Origin: Microbacterium sp.
GTDB lineage: Bacteria; Actinomycetota; Actinomycetes; Actinomycetales; Microbacteriaceae
Assembly: GCA_003248655.1 (NCBI GenBank)
Contig: QFPM01000002.1
Span: forward strand, 62,001-126,000
Length of the DNA stretch: 64,000 bases
Direction: 5' to 3'
Part shown: one piece after another, positions 17,966 through 29,100 of the stretch
Numbering within the stretch: position 1 is the stretch's first letter
Layout of the letters: every line of letters starts with the position of its first letter
Made by a program: the position numbers and the translations under genes
The notes under the pieces: generated by a model
The model's input: only the letters and a program-made list of their open reading frames with translations
Databases searched by the model: none
Told to the model about the DNA's origin: nothing

Positions 17966-18852
17966 TGGATGCCGCCGAGGTAGCTGCGCCGGTCGATCCG
18001 GAGGTCTTCCCGCCGACGCTGCGTGAGGTGATGCTGCGGCCCTGGTGGCTCGGCATGCTCGCGTTCGCACTGCTGGTCGCGGCCGTCTTCGCGTGGCTCG
18101 GGCAGTGGCAGCTGGGGCGCGCGATCGACACCGATCCGCCGCCGCCTGGAGCGACCGAGCAGGTGCGTCCGATCGCCGACGTCACGGCGCCGGGGGAGTA
18201 CCTGCCCGAGCCGCTCGTCGGGCAGCGGGTGAGCGTCGCCGGATACTGGGTCGCGGGCGACTTCCTCGTCGTCTCGTCGCGGTTCAACGGCGGCGAGGAG
18301 GGCTACTGGGTCACCGGTCAGCTGCGCGTCGCGGAGGGTGAAGGCGGCGAGCGAATCGAACCGCCGACCTCGATCGCGGTCGCGCTCGGGTGGACGCGCA
18401 CGCGCGCAGACGCCGACGCGGCCGTTGCCGAGTGGGAGGCATCCCTCACAGCCATCGATTACGGCGCCGTCGAGCTCACGGGTCGTCTGATCTCCGATGA
18501 GGGTCCGGTGCTCCCTCCGCGTGGCGGACCCGCGACCGACATGACGCGGATGTCACCCGCGGCGCTGCTGGGCCGATGGCACGACGTCGACGGGCTCAAC
18601 GTCTACCGCCCCTATCTCGTCGCCGACCGAGATACCCTCGGGCCCGTGGATGCGCCGGCATCCGTGCTCGCGATCGACTCCCCCGCGCCGGAGGAGGGGT
18701 CCAACGTCAACTGGCTCAACATCTTCTACGCCGTCGAGTGGGCGATCTTCGCGGGCTTCGCGTTCTACATGTGGTACCGCCTGACGAAGGATGCCTGGGA
18801 GAAGGAGCTCGAGGCACTCGAGGAGCTCGAGACGGCACCCGCCGAAGCCTGA
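17965..18852 (+). CDS. SURF1-family cytochrome oxidase biogenesis protein
   Basis: 295 residues, one helix near each end (LGMLAFALLVAAVFAWLGQW and IFYAVEWAIFAGFAFYMWY) flanking a large external domain: the SURF1/Shy1 topology. The family motif LGQWQLGRA follows the first helix, GEYLPEPLVGQRVSVAGYW matches the SURF1 central part and WLNIFYAVEW the end. SURF1 proteins help insert haem a into the aa3 oxidase. The ATG overlaps the guaB3 stop (TGATG). Confidence 0.87.
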   Translation: MDAAEVAAPVDPEVFPPTLREVMLRPWWLGMLAFALLVAAVFAWLGQWQLGRAIDTDPPPPGATEQVRPIADVTAPGEYLPEPLVGQRVSVAGYWVAGDFLVVSSRFNGGEEGYWVTGQLRVAEGEGGERIEPPTSIAVALGWTRTRADADAAVAEWEASLTAIDYGAVELTGRLISDEGPVLPPRGGPATDMTRMSPAALLGRWHDVDGLNVYRPYLVADRDTLGPVDAPASVLAIDSPAPEEGSNVNWLNIFYAVEWAIFAGFAFYMWYRLTKDAWEKELEALEELETAPAEA

Positions 18853-18958
18853 GGCGCGCGCTGCGCTGCGCATCCAGTCGCACCGCGCCGGCTCGGGCCG
18901 GGGTCCGAGCCCGTGACCGCGGCCGAGCCCGCGAGCGCGGCCGACTAGAATGGGGGCC

Positions 18959-19434
18959 ATGCCTCAGCCGAAACTCGCCACCTTTCCGGCGATCCGCGGG
19001 GCGCTAAAGTTCTACCAGATCGCGTCGATCATCACGGGCGTCATGCTGTTGCTGCTGTGCGCGGAGATGGTGGTGAAGTACGCGCTCGGCTACGAGCTCT
19101 TCCTCGGCGGGTCGGGCGGGTTCCTCTGGTTCGCACCGGTCGTCGAGACGGCCACCGGCCACGAGTCGACCGGCGACGGCGTCAACCTCAGCCTCGGCAT
19201 CCTGATCGCGCACGGCTGGTTCTACGTCATCTACCTCTTCGCGTGCTTCCGCGTGTGGAGCCTCATGCGCTGGGGCTTCGTGCGCTTCGTGACGCTCGCC
19301 CTCGGCGGCATCGTGCCGCTCCTGTCGTTCTTCATGGAGGCGCGCGTCGGCCGCGAAGTGCGCGCGTACCTCGCGCAGCGCGAAGCGGCAGAGGCATCCG
19401 CAGCCCCCACCCTCCCCGCCACGGAAGGCACCCG

Positions 19435-19438
<4 letters not shown>
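18959..19438 (+). CDS. DUF3817 membrane protein
   Basis: 159 residues from the chosen start, with three or four helices (YQIASIITGVMLLLLCAEMV, LSLGILIAHGWFYVIYLFACF, FVTLALGGIVPLLSFFME). This is the DUF3817 pattern of actinobacterial integral membrane proteins. The second of two in-frame ATGs is chosen because TAGAAT (18946-18951) ends 7 bases before it, which would make the first ATG part of the promoter. The function is unknown; DUF3817 genes commonly sit just before guaA, as here, with a GTGA overlap. Confidence 0.85.
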
Positions 19439-21018
<1,580 letters not shown>

Positions 21019-21021
21019 TCT

Positions 21022-21065
21022 AACGACGAAGGCCCGTCCGGGGAACCGGACGGGCCTTCGTCGTT
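21022..21065 (+). terminator. Terminator of guaA
   Basis: A perfect 20-base-pair stem (AACGACGAAGGCCCGTCCGG and its complement) with a four-base loop, starting three bases after the guaA stop. Confidence 0.88.
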
Positions 21066-21076
21066 GCGGTGCGAAA

Positions 21077-21113
21077 GGTTTCGATACGCCGCGCTGCGCG
21101 CGGCTACTCAACC
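21077..21113. repeat. REP-like palindrome after guaA
   Basis: GGTTTCGATACGCC, core GCGCTGCGCGC, GGCTACTCAACC: an imperfect palindrome of the same type as 7757 and 56822. It sits between the guaA terminator and the convergent Bax-inhibitor-like gene. Confidence 0.65.
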
Positions 21114-21124
21114 TCCGCCTCGAC

Positions 21125-22036
21125 TCAGTTATTGCCGCGGAGGATCGCGATGAGGCGCAGGAGCTCGACGTACAGCCACACGACCGTGACCATGAGGCCG
21201 AAGGCGCCCAGCCAGCCGTACTCGCGCGGGGCGCCGTTGCGCACGCCCTGCTGGATGTTGTCGAAGTCGAGCACGAGCGAGTACGCCGCCATGATCACGA
21301 CGAAGACGCCGATGATGACGCCCCACGGGATGCCCAGGATGAAGCTCGGCTCGCTGAACATGCCGAACGGGCCCGCGCTGTCCGGCCCGCGGAAGGCGCC
21401 GAACATCATCATGACGACGTTGATGAGCGAGAACACGAGGTAGCCGAGCATCGCGATCATGAAGACCTTTGTGGCCTTCTTCGAGGCGCGCACCTTGCCG
21501 CTCGCGAAGAGCGCGAGGGTCACACCGACGACCGAGAGGGTCGCGAGGGAGGCCTGCAGCACGATGCCGGGCCAGATGAACTCGAAGAACGCAGAGATGC
21601 CGCCGATAAACAGGCCCTCGAACGCGGCGTACGCGAAGATGAGCGCCGGGCGGATCTTCTTGCGCGACGTGAAGATCACGACCATCGACAGGACGAAACC
21701 GCCGAGCGCGCCGATGATCCACGGCATGATCGTCGGGCTCGGGTTCGTTGCCGTGACGCCGGCCATCGTCCAGACCCAGCCGACGACGGCGGTGACGAGC
21801 AGGATGCCGAAGAGGGCGAGCGTCTTGATGACGGTGTCTTCGACGGTCATGCGACCGGTCTCGACGGCACCGGCCGACGGCGCGGCGAAGGCGCCCTCGA
21901 GCTGCGCCTGCGCGGCGAGGTCGGTCGCCTGCGCGGATGCCGCGCCGAACTGAGCCTGGGCAGCCGGCGGGGTCAGCCCCGGCCGCTGCTCCTGGAAGGC
22001 GGGGTTGCTGAAGGCGGGGTTGCTACCAGAGGCCAT
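21125..22036 (-). CDS. Bax inhibitor-1/YccA family membrane protein
   Basis: 303 residues. The N-terminal ~85 residues are Ala/Gln-rich and begin with a short NPAF repeat (NPAFSNPAF). Seven helices follow in the BI-1 (TMBIM) pattern: LALFGILLVTAVVGWVWTMA, IGALGGFVLSMVVIFTSRKK, FAYAAFEGLFIGGISAFFEF and others, ending DFDNIQQGVRNGAPREYGWL. TMBIM proteins are pH-sensitive Ca2+ leak channels in studied cases; the bacterial role is unclear. It stands alone and is convergent with guaA. Confidence 0.88.
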   Translation of the reverse strand: MASGSNPAFSNPAFQEQRPGLTPPAAQAQFGAASAQATDLAAQAQLEGAFAAPSAGAVETGRMTVEDTVIKTLALFGILLVTAVVGWVWTMAGVTATNPSPTIMPWIIGALGGFVLSMVVIFTSRKKIRPALIFAYAAFEGLFIGGISAFFEFIWPGIVLQASLATLSVVGVTLALFASGKVRASKKATKVFMIAMLGYLVFSLINVVMMMFGAFRGPDSAGPFGMFSEPSFILGIPWGVIIGVFVVIMAAYSLVLDFDNIQQGVRNGAPREYGWLGAFGLMVTVVWLYVELLRLIAILRGNN

Positions 22037-22193
22037 GTCGGTCTCACTCCTATACGAAGGGGGTTACAGCGGATGCTGCCTGTCATCTAGCGTATCCGAC
22101 GCCCGTCCGGCATCGCAGGGCTGGCGCTGTGCGCACGCTGTGAACCGCGGGCCGCGGTCGGAGGCGGTCCCGACGCTCGGTAGCCTGGAGAGC

Positions 22194-23201
22194 ATGCCGC
22201 GCCGCCGTCCGCTCGTCATCGGGCACCGCGGTGCACCGGGGTATCGACCCGAGCACACTCGATCCTCGTATGAGCTTGCTTTCGCGCTCGGGGTGGATGC
22301 CGTCGAGCCCGACATCGTCTTCACGCGCGACGGCGTGCTGGTCGTCCGCCACGAGAACGAGATCGGCGGCACGACCGACGTCGCCGATCACCCCGAGTTC
22401 GCGGGGCGCCGCACGACGAAGACGATCGACGGCACCGAGCTCACCGGCTGGTTCACCGAGGACTTCACGTGGGACGAGCTCTCGACCCTTCGCTGCCGCG
22501 AGCGGCTGCCGCAGGTGCGGCCGGCGAGCGCGAGCTTCAACGACGAGCAGCCGCCGCTGCGGCTCGTCGACGTGCTGGGGCTCGCGCGCCAGGCATCCCT
22601 CGACCACGGTCGCGAGATCGGCGTCGTGCTCGAGATCAAGCACGCCTCCTACTTCGCGGGCCTCGGGTTCGACGTCGCCGGCACGATCGCGCGCGAGTTG
22701 CGCGCGGCGCGCTGGGGCGACGGCGAGCTGCCGCTGTTCCTCGAGTCGTTCGAGTCGACCGTCTTGGCCGAGGTGCGCGCCGCCGGCATCCGCGGCACGT
22801 ATGTGTACCTGCTCGAAGCGGCCGGGACGCCCTTCGACCTGCACCTCGCACGCGGGCGTCACGCCCCGACCTACCGCGAGCAGGCGTCGCCCGCGGGCCT
22901 GGACGTCCTCGCCGCGGCCGTCGACGGCATCAGCGTCGACAAGAAGATGATCCTCGCGCCCGACCGCCTGGGGCGCACGGCCGGGTCGTCGAGCGTCGTC
23001 GCCGACGCGCACGCGCGGGGACTGCGTGTCTTCACGTGGACGTGCCGCCCCGAGAACGCGTTCCTCATCCCGCAGTTCCGGCGTGGGCGCGACAAAAGCG
23101 CGCACGGCGACTACGAGAACGAGTGGCAGGTGATCGCGGATGCCGGAGTCGACGGCGTGTTCGTCGACCACCCCGACCTGGGTCTGGCGTTCTTCGGCTG
23201 A
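22194..23201 (+). CDS. glpQ: Glycerophosphodiester phosphodiesterase
   Basis: 335 residues. Hydrolyses glycerophosphodiesters to glycerol-3-phosphate and an alcohol. The GDPD signature is clear: VIGHRGAPGYRPEHT at the N-terminus, the acid pair in VDAVEPDIVFTRDGVLVVRHE, and EIGVVLEIKH. No signal peptide is seen from the chosen ATG, so a cytoplasmic enzyme is likely. That ATG is preferred because TAGCCT (22181-22186) ends 7 bases before it and the catalytic motif begins 8 residues later; the upstream open frame is non-coding in character. The gene symbol follows the general family name. Confidence 0.85.
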   Translation: MPRRRPLVIGHRGAPGYRPEHTRSSYELAFALGVDAVEPDIVFTRDGVLVVRHENEIGGTTDVADHPEFAGRRTTKTIDGTELTGWFTEDFTWDELSTLRCRERLPQVRPASASFNDEQPPLRLVDVLGLARQASLDHGREIGVVLEIKHASYFAGLGFDVAGTIARELRAARWGDGELPLFLESFESTVLAEVRAAGIRGTYVYLLEAAGTPFDLHLARGRHAPTYREQASPAGLDVLAAAVDGISVDKKMILAPDRLGRTAGSSSVVADAHARGLRVFTWTCRPENAFLIPQFRRGRDKSAHGDYENEWQVIADAGVDGVFVDHPDLGLAFFG

Positions 23202-23240
23202 GTGCGGGTGGGCGCATATGCGAACCCTTAGGGTGAAGCC

Positions 23241-24173
23241 ATGAGCTCCGCCGGAATCGTCGCCACCGGCGTGCGCCGCTCGTTCGGGAGCGTCCACGCG
23301 GTCCGCGATGTCACCCTCGAAGCGCGCGCGGGCGCGGTCACCGGCCTCGTCGGCCCCAACGGCTCGGGCAAGACGACGCTCCTGCTGATGCTTGCGTCGC
23401 TGCTCGCCCCGGATGCCGGCACGCTCCGCATCGGCGGCATCGACCCCGTCGCAGACCCCGCGGCCGTCCGCGCCATCACCGGCTGGATGCCCGATGCGCT
23501 CGGCGCGTGGCCGTCGTTGACGGCGCGTGAGACGCTCGTCATGACGGGACAGCTGCACGGACTGGACCGCGACCACGCCGCGCGCGGCGCCGAGCGACTG
23601 CTCGACGAAGTGGGACTCCGCGGGCTCGCCGCGACGCCCGCGCGGGTGTTCTCGCGCGGGCAGAAGCAGCGGCTCGGGCTCGCGCGTGCACTCGTGCATG
23701 ACCCGCGCGTGCTGCTGCTCGATGAACCCGCGTCGGGACTCGACCCGCAGGCGCGGATCGAACTGCGCACGCTCCTGCGCCGGCTCGCCGCCGAGGGTCG
23801 GACGATCCTCATCTCAAGTCACGTGCTCTCCGAGCTCGAAGAGGTCGTCGACGACGCCGTCTTCATCGTCGACGGCGCGACGGTCAGCAGCGACCGCGTC
23901 GCGGCGGCCGCGAGCCGCCACCGCACGTGGCGTATCCGCCTCGCCGACCGCGACGCGCAGGCCGCGGCGCTCCCCGTCGCGCAGACGCTCGGCCTCGACG
24001 CGGCGCTCATTCCGATCGACCGGCGCGACCTGCTCGTCGCGTTCGATTCGGATGCCGGCGCGGCAGCCGCTCTCGCCGCGCTCGTGTCGGCGGGCCTGCC
24101 CGTTGCCGAGTTTGCCGCCGCCACGGGCATGCTGGAACACACCTTCCTCGATCTCGAAGGGGGCCGCTCGTGA
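23241..24173 (+). CDS. ABC-2 type exporter, ATP-binding subunit
   Basis: 310 residues. Walker A GPNGSGKTT, signature FSRGQKQRLGLARAL (Arg replaces the second Gly of SGGQ, usual for exporters of this class), Walker B LLLDEPASGLDP and switch ISSHVLSELEEV. A C-terminal ~90-residue domain follows. The ATG is 6 bases after TAGGGT (23229-23234). It overlaps its permease by GTGA. The cargo is unknown. Confidence 0.9.
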   Translation: MSSAGIVATGVRRSFGSVHAVRDVTLEARAGAVTGLVGPNGSGKTTLLLMLASLLAPDAGTLRIGGIDPVADPAAVRAITGWMPDALGAWPSLTARETLVMTGQLHGLDRDHAARGAERLLDEVGLRGLAATPARVFSRGQKQRLGLARALVHDPRVLLLDEPASGLDPQARIELRTLLRRLAAEGRTILISSHVLSELEEVVDDAVFIVDGATVSSDRVAAAASRHRTWRIRLADRDAQAAALPVAQTLGLDAALIPIDRRDLLVAFDSDAGAAAALAALVSAGLPVAEFAAATGMLEHTFLDLEGGRS

Positions 24174-25261
24174 ACGCCTCGCGTCTGTGGACGATCACGC
24201 GGCTGGAACTGCTCCAGCGTGTGCGGACGGTGTCGTGGTACGTGCTCCTCGGTGTCTTCGCCCTCGTGCTCCTCGGGGTCACGGCGCTCGCGTTCCTCGC
24301 CTACGGCGGCTGGGGCACCGGCGGCGCGGGCGTGTACTCGATCGTCGTGTACGTCACGCTGCTGCTCGTCCTGCTCGTCTCGCCGACCCTGAGTGGCAAC
24401 AGCATCAACGGCGATCGGGATGCCGCAACCCTCGCCCCCGTGCAGGTGACGCTCGCGACGACCGGTGAGATCCTGCTCGGCAAGCTCCTCGCCGCGTGGA
24501 TCACGGGGCTCGCGTTCAGCGCGGTCGCCGCTCCCTTCCTCGTCATCGCGACGCTCGCCGGCGGGGTCAGCGCGGTCACCGTCCTGGTGTCGCTCGTGGT
24601 GCTGATCGTCGAGACAGGCATCATCGCCGCGATCGGGGTGGCGCTGTCCGGCATCCTCTCTCGCCCGCTGTTCTCCGTCGCGGTGACCTACCTCGTCGTC
24701 GCGGCGCTCGCCATCGGCAGCATCATCGGCTTCGGCCTCATCGGTTCGGCCGTCAGCTCGGAGCAGGTGTCGAAGTCGCGCTACGCGGAGTACGACGCGT
24801 CGTCGGGCGATATCGTCTGCAAAGACGGCACCACGGACTGTTACAACGACCCCGAGCAGATGGTCTGCAGCGAGTGGGACACGTACACATCCCGCGTCCC
24901 CCGCTTCGACTACGTCTGGTGGATGCTCGCGGCGAACCCCTTCGTCATCCTCGCCGATGCGACACCGACCAACTTCGTCGACGGCTACCCCGACGACATG
25001 TTCGGGTGGCTCAAGTACAGCGTGCGCTCCGCACAGATCCCGCCCGACCTCGAGGTGGTGTGGGACGAGTGTGACCCGACGAACGCGTACTACGGCGACG
25101 ACGACCGGCTCAGCGCGGAAGAGACGATCGCCCAGACCGTGCCGAGCTGGTTCGTGGGGCTGGCGGTGCAGTTGGCGCTCGCCGGGCTCCTGCTGTGGTG
25201 GGCGTGGTCGCGCACGCGGACACCCGCACGCACGCTCCCGCCGGGGACGCGCATCGCGTAG
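24170..25261 (+). CDS. ABC-2 type exporter, permease subunit
   Basis: 363 residues, about six helices (TVSWYVLLGVFALVLLGVTA, SIVVYVTLLLVLLVSPTLSG, further pairs to LAVQLALAGLLLWWAW). Between the last two helices is a large external loop of ~130 residues with at least four cysteines (DIVCKDGTTDCY, MVCSEWD, WDECDP), which probably forms disulphides outside. The GTG overlaps the ATPase stop. A short hairpin follows, then the subtilase gene; export of the protease by this pair is possible but unlikely, since the protease has its own Sec signal. Confidence 0.88.
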   Translation: MNASRLWTITRLELLQRVRTVSWYVLLGVFALVLLGVTALAFLAYGGWGTGGAGVYSIVVYVTLLLVLLVSPTLSGNSINGDRDAATLAPVQVTLATTGEILLGKLLAAWITGLAFSAVAAPFLVIATLAGGVSAVTVLVSLVVLIVETGIIAAIGVALSGILSRPLFSVAVTYLVVAALAIGSIIGFGLIGSAVSSEQVSKSRYAEYDASSGDIVCKDGTTDCYNDPEQMVCSEWDTYTSRVPRFDYVWWMLAANPFVILADATPTNFVDGYPDDMFGWLKYSVRSAQIPPDLEVVWDECDPTNAYYGDDDRLSAEETIAQTVPSWFVGLAVQLALAGLLLWWAWSRTRTPARTLPPGTRIA

Positions 25262-25266
25262 TCGAC

Positions 25267-25286
25267 TCCTAGACCTTCGTCTAGGA
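25267..25286 (+). terminator. Short hairpin after the ABC exporter
   Basis: TCCTAGA, six bases, TCTAGGA, starting five bases past the permease stop. The 7-base-pair stem is weaker than the other terminators here. It could equally be an operator for the subtilase promoter region (25287-25411). Confidence 0.4.
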
Positions 25287-25411
25287 ACGAATGAGGATCC
25301 TCTCATGGGGAGGCCGTCGGTCTTCCGCGCCGTCCAGGCGGTGCATAGCCTCCTTTCAGCCGGCTCTCACCCGGAGGCGGCCACACCCTCCTGCACGAAA
25401 GGCGGACGCGC

Positions 25412-28400
25412 TTGCAACGACGACTCCTGGCGGCCCTCGGCGCGATCGCGCTGACCCTGCCCGCCACCGCGGCTCTCGCGGCCACACCCGACGCCGATCC
25501 TTCGTCGAGATTCCCGTCCTCCGCCTCGCGCGGCGCGATCGATTCGTCGTTCACACCGGCCGCGATCGGGGCCGACGGGCGTGTCTCGGTCGTGATCGAG
25601 ATGACGGGCGACCCGGTCGCCGTCGTCCAGGCCGAGAAGGGGCGTGAGCTGAGCGCGGGCGAAGTCGGCGCGATCAAGAGCGAGCTCGAGCAGGCGCAGG
25701 AGCCCGTCGCCGATGTCATCGCCGACAAGGGCGGCGATGTGCAGGCGCAGATGCAGTCGGCCTACAACGGCATCCAGGCGTCCGTCCCGGCATCCGAGCT
25801 GGATGCCGTCGCGGCACTCCCGGGCGTCGTCGCGATCCACCCGGCGCGCAGCTACACCGTCGACAACGCGGTCTCCGTGCCGTTCCTCGGTGTGCCGCAG
25901 GTGTGGCAGAACACCGGCTACACGGGCAAGAACGTCAAGGTCGCCATCATCGACACCGGCATCGACTACACGCACGCCACCTTCGGCGGCCCCGGTACGA
26001 GCGCCGCGTACGAGGCGGCGCACGCTGCCGAGACCGAGCCCGCCGACCCGGCGCTGTTCGGGCCGAACGCGCCGCGCGTGAAGGGCGGCATCGACCTCGT
26101 CGGCGACGACTACAACGCCGACTCGTCCAGCGACGCGTACCAGCCGGTGCCGCACCCCGACGACAACCCGCTCGACTGCCAGGGCCACGGCTCGCACGTC
26201 GCGGGCACGGCCGCCGGTTCGGGCGTCCTCGCCGACGGCACGGGCTACACCGGCCCCTACGACGCCACGACGCCGTCGAAGACCTTCCGCGTCGGCCCCG
26301 GCGTCGCGCCGCAGGCCGACCTCTACGCCGTGCGCGTGTTCGGCTGCGACGGATCGACCGACATGGTCGTCGCCGCCCTCGACTGGGCGGTCGCGAACGG
26401 TATGGATGTCGTCAACATGTCGCTCGGGTCGTCGTTCGGCCGTGGGGATGACCCGGATGCCGTCGCCGCCGCGAACGCGGTCGGCGCGGGCGTCGTCGTC
26501 GTCGCCTCGGCGGGCAACGCGGGTCAGAACCCGTACCTCACCGGCTCGCCGGGGACGGGCGACGGCGTCATCGCGGTGTCGGCCGTCGACAGCACGGAGA
26601 GCTTCCCCGGTGCGAAGGTCACCGTCGGCGGTCAGGTCGTCGAGGCGATCAACGCCAACGGCGCGTCCGTCGAGGGCCTCGGCACGCTGAGCGTCGTGCG
26701 ACTGACCGGAGCGAACAAGCTCGGCTGCTCGGCAGAGGCATTCACGGCGGCGGGCATCGTGCCCGGCGGTAAGCAGCTTGCGGTCGTCGACCGTGGCACC
26801 TGCGCTCGTGTGGCCAAGGCGATTTACGGCCAGCAGGCGGGAGCGGCGGCCGTCCTCATGGTCAACAACACCGCCGATCTGCCGCCGTACGAGGGTCAGA
26901 TCACCGAGAACGCCGACACCGGCGACGAGTACCTCGTCACGATCCCGTTCCTCGGGGTGCGCGCGGGCGACGGCGCGAAGTTCACCGCCGGCGCGCCGGC
27001 GACGATCGTCGCCGCGACGATCGCGAACCCGGGCTTCCGCACCTACGCGTCGTTCACGTCGTCGGGCCCGCGGTCGGGCGACAGTGCCATCAGCCCCGAT
27101 GTCGCCGCTCCCGGCGTCTCGATCGCCTCGGCCGATGTCGGCTCGGGCAACGGCGCGGCGATCCTGTCCGGCACCTCGATGGCAGCTCCGCACGTCGCGG
27201 GCGTGGCCGCACTGTCGGTCCAGGCACACCCGAAGTGGACCGCGCCGCAGGTCGCGGCATCCGTCGTCTCCACGGCGGACCCCGAGAAGGTCGCGGGTCA
27301 GAACCTCGTGATCGGCGGCGTCGGACTCGTCGACGCGGCGCAGGCCGTGTCGACGACCGTGACCGCGACGGGTGATGCGTTCCGCACCGAGAGCGGCTGG
27401 GCGCGCGAGTCGGCGCTGAGCTTCGGCTTCCAGGAGTCGCCGCTCGGCTTCGGCGGGATCAAGACCGTCACCGTGCGCAACGACGGCACGAAGCCCGTCA
27501 CCTACAAGGTGACGACGGCGCCGTCCGCCGAGTCGATCAAGGCGAAGGTGGGGCTGTCGACGAAGTCGATCACGGTGCGCCCGGGCGCGACGGCGAAGAT
27601 CCTGCTGACGGTCGTGGCATCCGCTAAGGACGTGCCGACCTCGGTCGTGGCGGATGATCCGTTCGCGTTCTACGAGATCTCCGGTGACATCGTGCTGACC
27701 TCGACCGACGGGGCGCTGCGGGTGCCGTACCTGCTCGTGCCGCGCTCGAACGCGACGGTCTCGACGCCCACCTCGGCGCTGTTCACCAAGAAGCAGCCGG
27801 TCGCGAACGGCACCAAGAAGATCTCCCTGTGGAACGTCTTCGGGGCGCAGCCGACGGCGAGTGCCGATGTGTACACGTGGGGGCTGTCTGACCCGAAGGA
27901 TGCCACGGCGGAGCTCGCCGACACGGGCTACGACCTGCGTGCCGCCGGCGTGCAGTCGTTCGCCACGGGCGGCGATCACCTGCTGGTGTTCGCGGTGAAC
28001 ACCTACAAGCGGTGGTCGAACGCGGCGAGCAACGAGTTCGATGTCGTCCTCGACACCGACCGTGACGGTGAGGCCGACTGGATCGTGTTCTCGTACGACT
28101 CGGGATCGGTGCGCACGGGCAGCTCCGACGGCCTCGCCGAGGTGTTCGTCGTCAATGCGAAGACGGGCGCGCTCGGTGCGAGCGGGTTCCTGACGCAGGC
28201 ACCGACCGACTCGAGCACGGCGCTTCTGCCGGTGTACGCGAGCGACCTGGGCATCACCGGGGCGTTCGACTACACCGTCGCGGCGTACGGCACGACGGGC
28301 GGCAGCGACGAGGCATCCGGATGGGCAACGTATGACCCGAGCGCTCCGGCGATCAGCAACGGTCAGTTCGTCGACGTGCCCACGCGCGGCAGCGCGTCGG

Positions 28401-28516
28401 TCGATGTCGCGGTGGATGCCGCGCAGGTCGCCGCGCAGAAGCCGCTCGGCTCGATGGTCGTCGTCTACGACAACCCGTCGGGTGCCGGTGAGGCGCTGCT
28501 GGTCAAGCTGAAGTAA
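25412..28516 (+). CDS. Secreted subtilisin-like serine protease (S8) with PA domain
   Basis: 1034 residues. The signal peptide (LLAALGAIALTLPATAALAA, cut near residue 24) is followed by an I9-type propeptide (to about residue 150). The catalytic domain has Asp181 in IIDTGIDYTH, His259 in GHGSHVAGT and Ser589 in GTSMAAPHVAG. A protease-associated domain is inserted between His and Ser (about 400-510). After it come fibronectin-III-like beta modules to the end. No LPXTG motif or C-terminal helix is seen, so free secretion is likely. The TTG start has AAAGGCGG upstream and gives a full signal peptide. A strong terminator follows. Confidence 0.93.
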   Translation: MQRRLLAALGAIALTLPATAALAATPDADPSSRFPSSASRGAIDSSFTPAAIGADGRVSVVIEMTGDPVAVVQAEKGRELSAGEVGAIKSELEQAQEPVADVIADKGGDVQAQMQSAYNGIQASVPASELDAVAALPGVVAIHPARSYTVDNAVSVPFLGVPQVWQNTGYTGKNVKVAIIDTGIDYTHATFGGPGTSAAYEAAHAAETEPADPALFGPNAPRVKGGIDLVGDDYNADSSSDAYQPVPHPDDNPLDCQGHGSHVAGTAAGSGVLADGTGYTGPYDATTPSKTFRVGPGVAPQADLYAVRVFGCDGSTDMVVAALDWAVANGMDVVNMSLGSSFGRGDDPDAVAAANAVGAGVVVVASAGNAGQNPYLTGSPGTGDGVIAVSAVDSTESFPGAKVTVGGQVVEAINANGASVEGLGTLSVVRLTGANKLGCSAEAFTAAGIVPGGKQLAVVDRGTCARVAKAIYGQQAGAAAVLMVNNTADLPPYEGQITENADTGDEYLVTIPFLGVRAGDGAKFTAGAPATIVAATIANPGFRTYASFTSSGPRSGDSAISPDVAAPGVSIASADVGSGNGAAILSGTSMAAPHVAGVAALSVQAHPKWTAPQVAASVVSTADPEKVAGQNLVIGGVGLVDAAQAVSTTVTATGDAFRTESGWARESALSFGFQESPLGFGGIKTVTVRNDGTKPVTYKVTTAPSAESIKAKVGLSTKSITVRPGATAKILLTVVASAKDVPTSVVADDPFAFYEISGDIVLTSTDGALRVPYLLVPRSNATVSTPTSALFTKKQPVANGTKKISLWNVFGAQPTASADVYTWGLSDPKDATAELADTGYDLRAAGVQSFATGGDHLLVFAVNTYKRWSNAASNEFDVVLDTDRDGEADWIVFSYDSGSVRTGSSDGLAEVFVVNAKTGALGASGFLTQAPTDSSTALLPVYASDLGITGAFDYTVAAYGTTGGSDEASGWATYDPSAPAISNGQFVDVPTRGSASVDVAVDAAQVAAQKPLGSMVVVYDNPSGAGEALLVKLK

Positions 28517-28527
28517 GGCTGGTCGAG

Positions 28528-28556
28528 GGGGCGGGGTGCGCGAAGCGCCCCGCCCC
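28528..28556 (+). terminator. Terminator of the subtilase gene
   Basis: A 12-base-pair GC stem, GGGGCGGGGTGC / GCGCCCCGCCCC with one G-T pair and a five-base loop, about a dozen bases after the stop. Confidence 0.8.
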
Positions 28557-28598
28557 TTCGTCGTGCGCGCGGCGTGCGGCCCCGCCCGGGGCGCGGGC

Positions 28599-29018
28599 TC
28601 AGCGGGTGCAGAGCGTGGGGGAGTCGCTCGCGCCGAAACGGTAGTCGTAGGTGCGGCCGTCGGCGGTCACGACGACGCGCATGCCGTCGATCAGCGCCTG
28701 CGTGTACGACTGGCCGGGCGATGCGCACCCGAGCGAGCCGTCGCTGAACGTGACGGCCTCGGCCGAGACGAGCTCCGGGGCTCCGGCGACGCCGCGCTGC
28801 GCGAGGTCGGCGACGACGGCATCCCACCGCGCCTCGGGCACCTCGACGGGGGTGCCCGTGGGCGCGATCGGCCCGGGCGTCGTCGTCTTCAGCGGCGGAC
28901 GGCTCGAAGCGGAGGTCGACGGCGTCGATTCGGTCATGGCGGCTCCCGTTCCGCAGGCGGTGAGGCTCAGCGTGAGTGCGGCGAGGAGGACGGATGCCGT
29001 GGCGACGGTTCTGCGCAT
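28599..29018 (-). CDS. Small secreted lipoprotein of unknown function
   Basis: 139 residues. The signal peptide ends in lipobox LTAC (19-22), so Cys22 is the probable anchor. A Ser/Thr/Pro linker is followed by a ~90-residue domain with two cysteines (GCASPGQ and TLCTR) and YDYRFGA near the end. No family recognised. An upstream in-frame ATG exists at 29144, but the one at 29018 has GAGGAGG seven bases before it and starts the signal peptide. It faces the subtilase gene tail-to-tail. Confidence 0.75.
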   Translation of the reverse strand: MRRTVATASVLLAALTLSLTACGTGAAMTESTPSTSASSRPPLKTTTPGPIAPTGTPVEVPEARWDAVVADLAQRGVAGAPELVSAEAVTFSDGSLGCASPGQSYTQALIDGMRVVVTADGRTYDYRFGASDSPTLCTR

Positions 29019-29100
29019 CGGATCCTCCTCACGGCGCGCGCTGGTGGGACGAGGGTAGGCCGCGATCCTGCGAAACGGCGGAGAAGGCGGCTCGCGGTCG

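Noticed and set aside
25412..28516. Cell-wall-anchored protease
   Set aside because: No LPXTG-like motif, C-terminal helix or basic tail; the protein ends in a soluble beta-rich stretch.
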